Source: Tamarix chinensis (Eukaryota; Streptophyta; Magnoliopsida; Caryophyllales; Tamaricaceae). Taken from it: a stretch of DNA of 64,000 nt. The translations under genes and the position numbers were made by a program. Under the pieces are notes generated by a model. It was not told the DNA's origin, did no database searches, and saw nothing but the letters and a program-made list of their open reading frames with translations. The stretch lies in assembly GCA_030549775.1 (NCBI GenBank), contig CM060180.1, positions 31,779,090 through 31,843,089 of the forward strand, in the 5' to 3' direction. Of this stretch, positions 24,960-37,659 are shown piece by piece (position 1 is the first letter of the stretch; every line of letters starts with the position of its first letter).

Positions 24960-25350
24960 ACATTAAGTATATAGTATATTTAAAGAACATGTAAGGTATA
25001 TTAGATAAACATGTAATCTATAATGTATAGTATAAAAGACAAGCATGTAATATATAGTAGTTTTAAGAAATTGATAAATTTATAGTGTATAGTATATTTA
25101 TTAATTGTGTAGTATGTAGTATAGTTGAAGAACATGTATAGTATATTTGAATAACTTGCAGTGTATAGTGTAAAATGAATTTAACTAACATATAAAATAT
25201 AGTATATCTAACGAGCATATTATAGAGTGTCTTTCACAAATAATATATAATATATATTCGATGATATAAAATATATAAAATATGTTATATTTAACAAATG
25301 TGTATTATATAATATATTTTGACACACATAGAGATGATATGTTATATTTA
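24960..25350. repeat. Diverged AT-rich short tandem repeat
   Basis: Degenerate repeats of a unit close to GTATAGTATATTTAAAGAACAT recur roughly every 40-50 bases; TATAGTATAT-like and AACATGTA-like words alternate throughout. Units are too diverged to count exactly. No coding sequence. Confidence 0.55.
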
Positions 25351-27219
25351 ACTAACAAATGCTTCGTGCAACCTCGATGATAGTTAATAAATAATGTAAT
25401 GTGCATTTGTTGATATAACTCTTTCAAGTATACAATCAAACACACGAAACACATCTAATACCGTTGTTAATTGATAGAGAGAGCAAGATAATATGAAAAT
25501 CGAATCGATCAAACAAAAAAGACCAACTAATCAAAGCAAGACACACAAAAACCAAACAATCACAAGAGAATATTGATGTCGGCAAGCTTGAATCGCTACA
25601 AATGTCATTGGTGGGGAGCTTTAGACACTAGAAACATAGTTGGTGGGCAAAAACTATGTTGTGAAGACAAGAAACGAGTTCACGGCAGGTTGGAAGAGGG
25701 GGAGGAGGTTGGAAGAGACAAGGATGCATGACGCAACATCGACGTGGAAGTAATCATTTGTAGTTTATATTGACAGCTAATTATAAAATTATCCATATGT
25801 AGGATGTATCGTACTGGCAGTAACACAATAGAACAATTAGTATGATAGATTTCGTGTTTGTTTTCTTTTGCTTTCTCGGTATTTGTATATTTTTATGGCA
25901 ACTATTATATGTATGTAGAGTATGTGCTGATAAAATTGGTTGAGTAATATATTTGGAAAAAATAACAAAACAAAAAAAAAAACTAGCTAAAATTTTAAAA
26001 GGTAAGAGAAAATTTATAAGGTATAAGCCATTTGATCTTGAAATACTTTTTTCAAAAGTTTAAATTGTAAGCTAACAAAAAGCTACTTCCCAAATAAAAC
26101 TTTCTAAAATATGATAGTTTTAATAAGGTAAAGGTTAGTATAGTTTATATAAATTATATTTCAGGCTTACCAAACAAACACGATAATTTTAAAGCCAGTC
26201 AAAAGCTCAAGCTACTTATAATTATCAAAAGCTACCTTACAGGTTAAGTAAAGAGCTACTTACTACATATATATATATAGGTTAAAAACCTAATTTTAAG
26301 AAGTTAACTAAAATATAGCGTATAAGTTAGGGATTTGTTTCACCAAGTCGACCGATAATAAACTGTACACACTAACCAAATCCTTATAAATAATAATAAA
26401 TTAAAAACAAGGGACGTGGCGATCTTTTGGATAACACCAAACACCAAAGTCGGAAGTTTCCCTGGCGTGCTCGCCTCCTCAACAAAGCTATTTATCTTTT
26501 GTTTTGTATTATTTTCTATACAGCATACATACTGAAGACAAAACTGTTCGATGAAATTTCTATTTTACCTCGACAAAAATATAAAACAGATACTGTTCAA
26601 GGCAATTATTGCTCCATCTGAAATATCTTTTATAAATATCTTATGCGCGAAGCTGATAGAAAAATTATACCGCCGTCTTCCCCTAATAATAACTAATTGA
26701 CTGTAAATATTTTTTATGTTAATTATTTTTGTTTTATAGATATTAGGACACGTTTATTTTGTCGGTTTGTTTTGAAATTCCTCATAAATTTTATTAAAGA
26801 TGCATCATAAATTTTATAAAAGACTGGTATTACGGTATATTTGTTGGGAATTTTTTTTTTTGTTTTAAAAAAATTAGCATGCTAACTGGCTTATGAAATT
26901 CTTAGAAAGAATAAATTGGAGTTTATATATTACAATTAATTAAAATAACAAAAATATATTGATCATAAGTTCCGGTGCATAGGAGTAGAGTTTTGGATTT
27001 CATCCGAAAATTAAATATCAGATTTATATTACACTTGTAAGTAAGTATTTATATTCAGATATCATATTCCATGAAATAAATGACACCGCTCCTTGGAGAG
27101 GGAGTAGACGGTGTGCGTGCCCTGGCTGGCTCTAAAATAAATTTTTTGAGAAACAAAAGTCGTGAAAAAGACTCGTAAAAACGACGCTGTGAAAATGACA
27201 ATTATCCGTATTGGCGGGA
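25351..27219. other. Intergenic DNA, no gene recognised
   Basis: Mostly AT-rich. The short ORF at 26427-26621 has no recognisable family. The region 25540-25760 is less AT-rich, without a supported frame. Confidence 0.5.
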
Positions 27220-27450
27220 TTCAAATATTCAATGCCCACCCTTCAATAATTGGCCGTAAGCGAGCAAACTCAGCAAGCACTCCTCGCTCACTCCTCACTA
27301 GCCACTAGAGCCGCTAAAAAAAACCGTCGGAATAATCCGTTTAAGAATCCAAATCGACCGCCCACACCCACCGATTGCCGCTAGGCTCACAATCATCTCA
27401 TCTTCAATGGATTTCCGACGATGGATAAATATGAAGGTTGGTATATTTTG
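27220..27450 (+). pseudogene. Possible 5' leader and first exon of a lost gene
   Basis: A balanced-composition, leader-like stretch is followed by an ATG at 27407 encoding MDFRRWINMK. A plausible donor (AAG|GTTGGTAT) comes next, but no downstream exons are recognisable; mobile elements and low-complexity DNA follow. It could be a promoter plus first exon left behind after disruption, or chance. Confidence 0.25.
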
Positions 27451-27477
27451 GGACCCCTAGGTGGTGGGTCGTCCATT

Positions 27478-27486
27478 ATATTAGAA

Positions 27487-27517
<31 letters not shown>

Positions 27518-27535
27518 GGGATAGAATTCTAATAT
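27478..27535. repeat. 21-G homopolymer between inverted repeats
   Basis: A run of 21 G (27496-27516) lies between ATATTAGAATT (ends near 27488) and AATTCTAATAT (from about 27525), which are exact inverted copies of 11 bases. It could fold as a hairpin with a G-quadruplex loop. Run length may be affected by sequencing. Confidence 0.7.
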
Positions 27536-27687
27536 TTTTTTCGTTACATTAATTGTAAAAAAAAATCATTATTATAAATAGTGGTTGGAGTCTATCACTA
27601 ACAAATTCTTTGTATTTATCTGTAATCGTACTTCCAAAGTTCTATTTTACGTTGAGTTGGGAGTGAGGATTAATGTTTGGTACTTCT

Positions 27688-27930
27688 TTCGTTTAAAAAA
27701 TATATTTATCTTAAGAATTTATATGAATTCATAAAACTAATGTTAATGGTATTATATTTATAACTTTTTTTGAAAAATAATAGAACAGCTAATACATAAA
27801 TAATAATAGGACAAAAAAAAAAGAAGAAGAATAAAAGTAAAAGTTAGATATCAATTCTTTAAAAAATAATTTTTGCTTGAAAAGAGAAAAAATAATCCTA
27901 AAATAACTTATTCTTTTTTTGAAACGTACA
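27688..27930. mobile_element. Possible Stowaway-like MITE remnant
   Basis: The left end TACTTCTTTCGTTTAAAAAA and the inverse of the right end, TACGTTTCAAAAAAAGAATA, are both similar to the Stowaway consensus TACTCCCTCCGTTTCAAAAA and to each other. The interior is AT-rich and non-coding. The ends are degenerate, so the call is tentative. Confidence 0.35.
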
Positions 27931-28469
27931 TGTCATAATATTTTAATTTTATAAAATATATATACACCAAATAAAAATATGCAAGTGCGTGCCCATTGTT
28001 TATGGGTGTAATACACTAAAACCTTGCTGCTAGCTAAGTAAACATACGACTTTATCAAAAAGAGAAAAAACGAAATATATAAATTTGGAAAGTAGTCGTA
28101 GAAAAGAGTCAGGGAATCAATATCATGCCTATGCACTGCTTTGTTTAAGCATGCTAAAGGTTTGTGGAAACAGACGTCTGTCTGATCGGGTTAACACAAA
28201 ATCCTGCCTATATCTCTCTCTCTCTCTGACAGGCTTTGGCATATTCTTTCCAGCCTTGGTACGTAGTAAGTATGCGACTCCTACCCTCACATCACCGTTC
28301 CCTTCTTTTTCCTTCCCATCTCGTTTGCCTGACCTCATGTCCATCCTGTACTCGGTCATCAACACCATGCGTACTCTCATCCCCTCGTCAGCATACTCTC
28401 TCAATCGATTTCGTTATCTGCCCTCCTCTTCCCTACGCGACATGTCCGACACACAGCGGACGATTTACT

Positions 28470-30611
28470 CTCCTCTTTGATGTCCATGAAGTTCAAAGTC
28501 ACGTTGGGGTTCCAAAATTTCAACCATATTGAGATTCGCCCGCCCTTACGAAGCCTTTGGGAGGACGTCGGGGGACCTCAAAGTTACAAATGCGGCTCCC
28601 AAAAAGTTTTCAAGAGTCATACTACCCACGAGGGAAGACCTTGACTAGGTTGTGTACTTGATGATCCATGGACCCATGATGGTGAACTTTTAGCTACCCA
28701 GCGATTTACTCTCAGATTAGTACTCTTTCTCTGAGTTTGATTCGTTGGCTCCAAATACTTGGCTTATAATTACCCCAAAATCTCCTAACCATTCCTGTTA
28801 TCATGGACATCTCCAGCAGCTTCGGTCATGTCCATACTCCATCTAATCAGGATACTGAAAAATGGAACACACTCGCGCAAGTTAAAAATTCTGTCGGACG
28901 TCAATAATCCTATAAAACCTTATGCTCTGGTGGTGTCCGTTGATGGGTTCTTCACCTTTCTATTGTTTCTTACATCATGACCAAGTGTTGCAAAGCATGG
29001 AAACGTATAGTGTGTGTCCAAAAGCTCCAAGCAATTTTCCCATGCAACTTACCCCTCTTAAAAGACCCATCTCTAGATTACTCCCCCTGAATCCACCCCC
29101 TACCAACAAGTGTTCGCGGTTGGGCCTAAACAACCACATATATTGTCCATGATTTTATCCTAGAATTTTCATAGGGTTGAAAATTCTAACATTAAAATGA
29201 TTCCCACACTCCATCAAGCATTCCATCCTCTTCCTTTTCTAAATCAAAACTTCCCTAGATTCCTCACTCCTTGTCATTCGCTGACAAAATTTCACACAGC
29301 ACTCTGTCGTTCCTTCTCAGGGTTGATATGCCAGGTCGTGGCTTCTTTGGAAATATTCTATCTCAGGTACGTACTATCATCTCCCATTCACCTAACCACA
29401 TCCACTTTTCCATCTTTACTACTAATTATTCCTTCCAGTAGAATCTTATCCTTGTTTATGCTCCCCCTCAAAAACATAAATGTATTGCCCTTGGAGTTTA
29501 CCTCGAATGCTTTGGCATAACAACCTAACCTCATCACCATAGGTTGTAATGAGCAACTTTAACGACATATCCTCCCAACTTGAGAAGGTAGGTGACCATG
29601 GTACTAACTATCGCCAAGCAGCTCAATTTTGAACCATGATTAATAATTGTGATCTCATTGATATGGGGTTTAGCGAGGACCAAGAAATGCCAACTTTGTC
29701 ATAACGTTAGACAACGCTTAGGCTTCGTTTGATTTGTAGAAAGTTAAGTGGAAAGAAAAATAAAGAGGAAAGAAAATTGAAGGAAAGAAAATGAAAGAAA
29801 ATGAAAGAAATTAATTTTCTTTCCTTTGTTTGGTTGTTGGAGAAAATTTTGTGGAAAATTGAAATCTTAGAAAATAATTTTAGTGTTTGGCGTATAGAAA
29901 GAAAATTATGAGAAAATTCAAATTTTTTTTACTTTAATTTTTTTTATATTTAATAAAAATTAAAATATTATATTAATATGTAAACATTTTCTTAAAGTCT
30001 ATAATAAATTTATAAAAATTATATACACTCGACACTAATTCCAAATTAAAATTTTAATTCAAATATTATTATATATTTAAAAAAGTTAAATATTATTATT
30101 TAAATATTATTATATATTTAATTAAAATAAAAATATTATATTAATATATAAAAAATTACATAAATGTGGTCCCTTCTTCTTGTGCAATCTATCCATGTGA
30201 GCACCGTCGTCTTTTTGAATGTCCTCAAAATTACATAAAACATGACAGATGTCTACGTTAGGCTGGGCCTCCTCATGGACCACAGGGCTATGGGTTCAGG
30301 ACTCAGGGCTACCAATTTTCCTCTACCTGTTTCCTATTTTCCTCAGTTTGCAGCGTGGAAAATTTACTAATATAAATTTCCCTCTTATTTTTCTTTCTAT
30401 TTTCTTTTCGTTTGATTTTTCATGCTACCAAACAATACAAAAATATTTTCCACCTGATTTTTTTTTCTTTCCTTCTTATTTTCCTCAAACCAAATAGAGT
30501 CTTAGAGAAAGTCTTTCATCTATTGATTGGTGTCACCATTTCCTCTGAGCCTCTATCTCTCACCAACCCATGGTTAATAGTGACCATCGTCCTATCTTGT
30601 TAGGCTATGAT
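28470..30611 (+). pseudogene. LINE remnant with endonuclease domain, split by a MITE and cut by an LTR
   Basis: The frame around 29548-29718 reads VMSNFNDISSQLEKVGD, then FTMINN-like and NCDLIDMGFS residues with stops between, matching the MGDFNDI...EKVGG...CDLIDMGF signature of plant LINE AP-endonucleases. After the MITE (29721-30501) the same frame resumes with TLRESLSSIDWCHHFL and reaches VNSDHRPILLGYD, the SDHCPI motif region. The reading frame is continuous if the MITE and one TTA copy are removed. It then stops at the LTR at 30612. Earlier sequence from 28470 is probably the LINE's ORF1 and linker region, less certain. Several stops make it dead. Confidence 0.7.
29721..30501. mobile_element. 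PIF/Harbinger (Tourist)-like MITE
   Basis: The 781-bp element has imperfect inverted ends GGCTTCGTTTGATTTG and CAAACCAAATAGAGTC and is flanked by TTA on both sides (29718-29720 and 30502-30504), the target duplication of PIF/Harbinger elements. Purine-rich sequence (AAAGAAAATGAAAG) near the left end is mirrored by pyrimidine-rich sequence near the right. It has no transposase. It is inserted in the LINE endonuclease remnant. Confidence 0.78.
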
Positions 30612-31481
30612 TGTAACACCCAAGTTTTCACTAAATATAATTTTCATTCATAAACTATTTTGCAAAAGTCACATAAGAAATTTAGGGTGTCAATACCACA
30701 TATATATCCAACATAGAAAAGGTATTTCGATACCTAATCTATGCCAGATGACATGCTAAAATGACAAACACAAATAACATAAAAGATAAAACAAAAATGA
30801 TGATTACAAAACCTTTTAAATAAAAATAATGTCTAGCATAATCAAAACAAATAAAACTGAGACCGAAACACAAGAATTGGGTTCTTGGGGATCCAAACTA
30901 CACGTAAAGTTATACACGCTCATTCCCACCCATTACATTGCAAAATCTATAAAATCCATGACAACCTCACTGAAACATCAAACAAATTAAGAACAACAAG
31001 AATAAAATCGGTATGACAAGTATACTAAGTAAACTAAAACTACTAAAATCGAATACATTCTCATGAGGCATACATAATATGTTGAAGTTGAAGAATACAA
31101 GAAAACATGTTAATATATAAAATATTAAATACTTAATAAAAATTACTATTCATTTATATTTATCACTATTCACTACTATTTATCCAAAATTCTAATATTA
31201 CATAAACACTTAGAACGCAAATTTAAACACTAAAATAATTGAACACAAGCGTGAGGTCCATTGATTATTATGATTCATATTGTGTTATCACAAAATCCAC
31301 CATACAACATTTTATCTAAAAGAGAACAATACTAAATTCAAAGCACTAAAAGTTAATATATTAATTCAAAGCGCTGTGACTAATGAAGCATCTTGAATCT
31401 ACTAAGGAACATTATATCCTTAAGTATCAATACCCCCTGTAAAACCCGCAAGTAACCTATAAAGTGGAAAGATGCATTGTT

Positions 31482-31996
31482 TGTAATACCCCAAATTACG
31501 TGGACTGCTACAACGATTGATCTGACTACTTATATCAACATGGTATACCATCCTTTTGGTAATTCAATCCTAAGAACTACATAGTTAAGTATGTTTGCCG
31601 CATCTAGCGGGACGATTCTTAGGATGAATTGTATTGAGATAGTTAGTAGTTAAGGCGCAACGCGGACGTTGCGTTCTTTGAGTGGGGTTGAATATAATAT
31701 CCCAAATTAAGCGGAATGTTATAAAGATTGATCTGACTACTTATATCAACATGGTATACCATTATTTTGGTGATTCCATCCTAAAAAATCTACAGTTAAG
31801 CGTGTTGGTCGTGGAATAATTTTTAGAATGGGAAACCCTCTTGAGAAGTTTAAGAAATTTTCTAAAAATTTCTCGAAAAGCTCGTGAGTAAGGACAAAAC
31901 GCGCTAAAAGGACTTATGTTGATTTGTGGGGCTAATCGATCAATCCGAAAGCACTCCAAGGTAGCCCTGCGTGGTTATATCGACTCGGGGTGTTAC
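31482..31996 (+). mobile_element. Cassandra-like TRIM element carrying 5S rRNA-like sequence
   Basis: It starts TGTAATACCCCAAATTA, ends ACTCGGGGTGTTACA, and has a perfect 5-bp duplication TTGTT (31477-31481 and 31997-32001). Two related copies lie head to tail (31482-31692 and about 31693-31996), sharing GATTGATCTGACTACTTATA and TATCAACATGGTATACCAT. Each contains a degenerate 5S rRNA-like segment; in the second, ACAGTTAAGCGTGTTGGTCG, TTTTTAGAATGGGAAACC and CTCTTGAGAAGT line up with the 5S blocks around GTTAAGCGTGCTTGGG, AGGATGGGTGACC and CTGGGAAGT. LTRs containing 5S sequence define the Cassandra family. No coding sequence. The left copy is shorter, so the structure is rearranged or truncated. 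Confidence 0.72.
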
Positions 31997-32967
31997 ATTG
32001 TTACACGCTAATTGTATACCACAACCGCATATATAAACAGGGAGTATATCTACTTCGAATCCTACATCATATGTCATTTTGAGGCTACTCGTCTAAAGTC
32101 CAAACTTAATCTTACACATGAAATATTAATAAATTTTTTTATATATTATTGATTACCATCCCAAAATAAGCTTATTTACCAATGTAATTTTTTAATACTG
32201 ATTAAAATACTATTCGGATATAGTTGGATATGCAAAAATATGCTAATAAGCTTATATTTAAAAACCAAAAAAATTTATTATTACCTAGAGTTACTATTCA
32301 CACCATTTCACTAGTCAAATTAATTTACAATTTCTAGGGTCAAGTCATTAGTTAAGGTCAACCATTAACCATAAAATATCTAATTAAGGCCTTAAAGTGT
32401 AAAATGACAAAATTAGCCATAGTATGCCCTAAACTAGATAATTATGGAAAAAATATCAATCATGCTCTAAAAATCATGAAATTAAATAATAAGCATAAAT
32501 AATAAATAAATAACATGTTAGAGGTCAGAAATTTTATTAATGAAGTTAGGTTGCGTGTGAAAAGACCAATTGCCCCTAAACCCCCAAATTAAAGAAAATA
32601 ACATTATTCTTAGCATAAAATGATCTAGCTCATGAAACTTTGCATACTATTCATTTAATACCAAAAGAACATATTGTAACACTTATAACACCATAAAATC
32701 TCATCATACATGTGCAATGACCAAAATACCCATTTTTATGCCAAAGCTTCAACAAATTCTTACATACTTACACATAGTCAAAGCCAAACATAGTTTGAAG
32801 AAAAAATTATCTAAATATTATCAATAAAATTATTCTAAAATACGAAATTAATCGCATAACCACAACTCCCAAAATACCCATTAATCCAAGAACTTCAAAT
32901 AAGGATAAAATGGCAAATTTTCACAACAATAACTCGTCAAGCAAATCTAACACATAAAAAACTATAT

Positions 32968-35900
32968 TGTAATACCCCGTATTTTAAAATTCAATTTTAC
33001 TAAGGTTAATGATTTTATTAGCGTAATTTGATGTAAATATTTAATTATTTTAATTTCGATTCGTTTTATGGATTTATCGACGATTTCGAATTTCATATTT
33101 GAATTTAATTAATCGTCGTCGTTGCGAACTATTTTAGATAAATTCGTTCACGACCATGATTTTATTATATTTTTATGATTTCGATTTTCGGTTAAAAATA
33201 TGTATTCACATTCTTTCTCGCATTTTGATTTTAATATTTTAGATTCGTTTTCGATTATAACTTCGTCGTGTAATTATGACTTTGTTTTGGAGTTATATTT
33301 CGTTAGCGATATATATATATATTATTTAAATTATAAAATTTCCGTTTAAAATAGTCAAATTTATTTTATCACTTTTATCCGTAGAAAATATTTCCGACAT
33401 TAAATTTATTTGTTTCCGAAGTCATTAAGATCTTCGGAAAGTTTTAAATTAAAATGATTTTCAAAGCTTATTTATGGACTTCTTTCCGTTTACCCTTTTT
33501 GGTTGCGGAAGATCAATTTCGGAAATTATTTAAATTAGTCTCGGTTTATTAGAATTTAATTTAAATATTTACTTATATGCTTTTAAATATTATTTCGATG
33601 TCTTATAATGTATTTCCATAAATAATATAAATTTTTAGGTTCATTGGTAAATTCTTCCGAAAATACTTCTGAAATTCTGTATATAGCTCTTATATCAACT
33701 TTAAGCCTTCGGAACCTTACGAAATGAGTTTTCGTTAAATTAATTTTAGATAAATTTTTCCAACCATATTTTTAGATGATAGTATTCATTTATATGTGTG
33801 TATCTGCACAAAAAAAAAAAAAAAAAAAAAAGGAAATCCCGAAACCAGCCCTTCCCTCTCTTCTTTTCCTTTTCTTTCTTCTTCTCTCCCTTCTCTTCTC
33901 CTTCACTTTCCCGACCTGTCCCTGTTCTGCACCCAAAAACGCAGCCCTCATCTCCATCTTCTCCTTGCTCCTCCACGCTACCCGACCTCCAGCCATCGCC
34001 GGCCACAACCGCCGCACAACAGCCGCCGCAAATGCTGCAGAAACAGCCGCAACAAATGCAGCCAAAGTGCAGCAGCAGCGCAGCAGCGGATGGAAGCAGT
34101 AGCAGCGAACGGGAGTGACACGCCGCCGCTGTCCGGTCACCGTCGACGTTGCCCGACCACCGGCGAGCACTGTTCGACCTCCGGAGAACCTTCTCCCGCC
34201 TTCTCTTGTCCCGATTTGCTAATTCTTGTTTGGTATAAATTCTGAAAACCCTAACATTTGAATTAATTAATTGAGTATGAATTATCTTATAAAAAGCTAA
34301 ATTGATTGTTTGATTATGTATATATATGTTGTATGATTGATTTAGAGTGGTTAATTGTAGTGTATTTGGTTGATTTGTGAAAATTGAATTTTTGGGCCGG
34401 GTTATGCCCGAATTTTCGGAATCGTCCGATTTAACTATTTTGAGTAAATTGATTTTACAATATGCTATGAAATGTATCTAATTTCATGTTGGAACTTTCA
34501 ATTTGATAAATTTATGCCGAATTAATCGGAATTAACCTTCTATGTCAAAATCCGTGTGTGATGAAATTGGGTTGCATAATTGAATCGTTTTACTCAATCG
34601 ATTTTGTAATATCGTTCGAAATGTATTTAATTTTATATCCGAAGTGTTGATTTGGGAAAATTGTATGAAATTGATCGGAATTGGATTTTTAGGTCGAAAC
34701 TCTTACGGGTTTAAATTGGATTATGTAATCGGGTTGTTTTATTCAATTGATTATACAATTTATATTAGAATACATTTAATTACATTTCTGAATCGTCAAT
34801 TTATATATTTTAGCAAGAATTAATCGAATTTGCGTTCCGGGCTTAAAAACTTTAATTGTGCTAAATTGGGTATTTCCTTTATTGGTTTTGATCAATTGAT
34901 TATATGTTATGTTATAAAATATGTCTAATTGCATTTCTAAAAAATTCAATTTAATTAAATTTATAGAATTTTACCGAATTGTATTTTCGGGCCTAAAACC
35001 TTAGATTTCAAGTAAAATTTTGGAATTGGTCATTTATATGGTCATTTTTCTAAAATTGAATTTATAGAAATAGTTGAAATGATCCTATATGCATTCTAAT
35101 ACCTTCGATTGTAATTAATTGGTTTGAATTATTTGAATTTATATCTTGGGCTTTGAAACCCTAATTTTCGTATATGAATTTATAAAATTAATTATGCTAT
35201 ACTTCTTTTACCTAATCGATTGTCGGATTTGACTTTAAATCATTTGAATTATGTTTTTATCTTATCGGGTTAGATTTGGTTCTATGCAAAAGGTTGGTTG
35301 TCCTTTGGATTGTAAAACCTAATGAATAAGTCATTTTTGATAAAATAACTTATAATCTATTATTCTTTCCCCGACTTTCCAAATCAATTTGAAATGTTCC
35401 AAGCGATGAGTGTTAATCCGATTTGGTTGATATTTAATTTTAAATCTTAATCGAGCTACGCTCGCAAGTCATAGGTTTTATGCACGTTTTTCAAGAAAGG
35501 TTGTTTATGTCTGTTTGTGTTGATTTTATTATAATTGAATTGTTGATCGATAAGATAGTTTCTAACCTAGTTTCGATTTCCATCGGTGATCTAGGAAAAC
35601 ATTCTCGTGGATTGTCGAGCTTTTGATAACTCTCTCTTTCTCAATTTGCTTAGCTAGCTTCGGACTTAGGTAAGTCATTACTTACCTTTAGTTATGACGG
35701 ATTCTCAATGTATGTCTGCTTGGAGTGAAAGGTGGTGATGATGATTATCGATTATTTAATTATGTCAAGCATATGCTATGTTCTATATGGCAATTGCATG
35801 AATATATGGATTTGTAGCCTCAATACAACGCGTGTTAATATGACGCTTGGATATTATACGTGTGTAAGTGTGTGAAGGGCTGAGTATGGATTGAATTGCA

Positions 35901-37659
35901 TGATACCTTATGCTGTATTTTATGCCATGTACTCATTCGGCTTTAATGCTCCTAAAGTTATTCGGCTTTAATGCCTCATGAATTGGATCGGCTTTAATGC
36001 TTCTGGAATCGATCGGCTTTAATGCCACTTAAATTGGTTCGGCTTTAATGCCATTTGGATTGGTTCGGCTTTAACGCTGCTTGGATGGTTCGGCTTTAAT
36101 GCCGCTTGGCTTTAATGCCATTTGAAATTGATATAATAATGGAACATCATTGTGTTGATGGATGGGAGCTAAGTGCTGTTATGTGGGCCTGATTTCTGAT
36201 TGACTAAATTCTTGAATAAAATATTAATCACTTAAAGTGAAAGATCTTGAGTTGGGACTTGTATCACTCGGGGTAGCTATCCGAGTTAGGTTTGGTATTC
36301 ACTTGGTACCATTCCGGTGTTTTTCTATTCTGTGATCCCGGGTGCCTTACGAGGTCCGGAGAGGCCCTCTTCTACTCTATAGGTGTCTCGATATATTTCG
36401 GCCCTATAGGGGGTATGCATACTTAAGTGATTAGGTGTCCTATTTATTGGTGGTCTGGTTACGTTTCTGGGCGGGCCAGCTAGGGCTAGTACCGTTCGAG
36501 TACTAGATTAGTTGTTACGATCCTTGAGTCTCCATCCTCAAGAAAATATAATTAAACAGTTGTGATTACAATAAAAGGAATATAATAATCATGAGTTATT
36601 CTCGTTGGCTCTTGGACTTTATGTTCTATTTCCTATACATGTCTCTTGATTCTATCTTACAATAATGTTTCCATATGATAAACGTCCGCATTCAATTATC
36701 ATATGATCTATTATTTAAATCACATGTGGGACTTGCGTGTAGAATGATACCTTCTAAGGTAGTGTGTGATTCTTAGCATGTGATCATGATTTTCTTGTAC
36801 GCTTGTACCTTATGTATTGTCATGTCTAGTCATGTATTATAAGCATGCGTCTGTGACTCCATGTGTTATAGCGTGTGTATCACATGTATAATCGAGCATG
36901 AATTATTGTATGAGTAGAATGACGTATGTATCGCGTGTATAATTGAACATAAGTATTGTAAGCTGAACGTTGCTTTATCTTATATGTATTATGTTTCTTT
37001 CCATGAGTAGGGTAGTATTGATTTACTCAGTACCGGACCCGTACTGATACTACCTTGATTGTTTGGGTCCTGTGATGATCCACTGATGGTGGGGAGCAGA
37101 CCATTTGTGCAGGTCCAATATTAAATATGTTATTGTTGGGAGGAATATTTTCCTTGGATTTTGAGAGTAGGTTATCCGGTGATTCGATTTGGCAATTAAA
37201 GTTGGCTCCACTGTTGGGATGCCCCTTGGTTCTCTTTTTAGATTTTATTGTATCTTAAATGTATTATTTTGGTGTATAAATCATTCATCTGATTTGTATT
37301 TAGTTGGTTTGTGATTTTGTGGGAGATGTATTTGGATTTAATATCCTTTATCTTTTTAAGTTTTAAAGTCCAGGATTATTTTACAGGTTTCTGTTGATTT
37401 ATTCAACGATAATTTTATCCAGCGACATTGTTCACTTTCCATCTGTATGTGGATATCTCCTTGTGGGAGTTTATTCTCACTGCATAGATGTTGGTTGAAT
37501 TTTATTGGACAGGTTTTAGCCTTGCATCTAGCATGGGATAGATGGTGGACATTTATCTTGTGTTAGGTGTGGCGGTAACATTTCCCAAATTGTGTTTTAG
37601 CTTCCGCATTATTCTTTTAAATTTGAAATTTTTCAGGAGTGAAATTTGGGGGTGTTACA
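32968..37659 (+). mobile_element. 4.7-kb solo LTR, Ty3/gypsy-like ends
   Basis: It starts TGTAATACCCCGTATT, ends TTTGGGGGTGTTACA, and has a perfect 5-bp duplication TATAT (32963-32967 and 37660-37664). I see no second copy of either end inside, no primer-binding site or polypurine tract pair and no protein domain, so a solo LTR left by recombination fits best. Interior landmarks: a 22-A run at about 33810, a pyrimidine-rich then GC-rich leader (33840-34245), a minisatellite (35936-36125), an ACTTAAAGTGAAAGATC box (near 36229), TACTCAGTACCGGACC (near 37018) and GTGGCGGTAACATTTCCC (near 37570). It lies inside the reverse-oriented LTR that starts at 30612. Confidence 0.85.
35936..36125. repeat. 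Minisatellite of ~25-bp units with core CGGCTTTAATGCC
   Basis: Eight copies of GGCTTTAAYGC occur at about 25-base spacing (the last spacing is 17). The core GGCTTTAATGCC is an imperfect palindrome. It lies in the solo LTR at the position where related LTRs have repeats of CGGCTATAATAGTGG. Confidence 0.9.

Noticed and set aside
31550..31860. A genuine 5S rRNA gene
   Set aside because: The 5S-like blocks are degenerate, the two copies differ, and they sit inside TG/CA-bounded repeats with a 5-bp duplication, which fits a Cassandra-type element.
33776..34245. Overlapping Ser/Pro-rich ORFs on both strands
   Set aside because: They lie in a low-complexity leader inside a solo LTR, overlap in many frames and have no domain.
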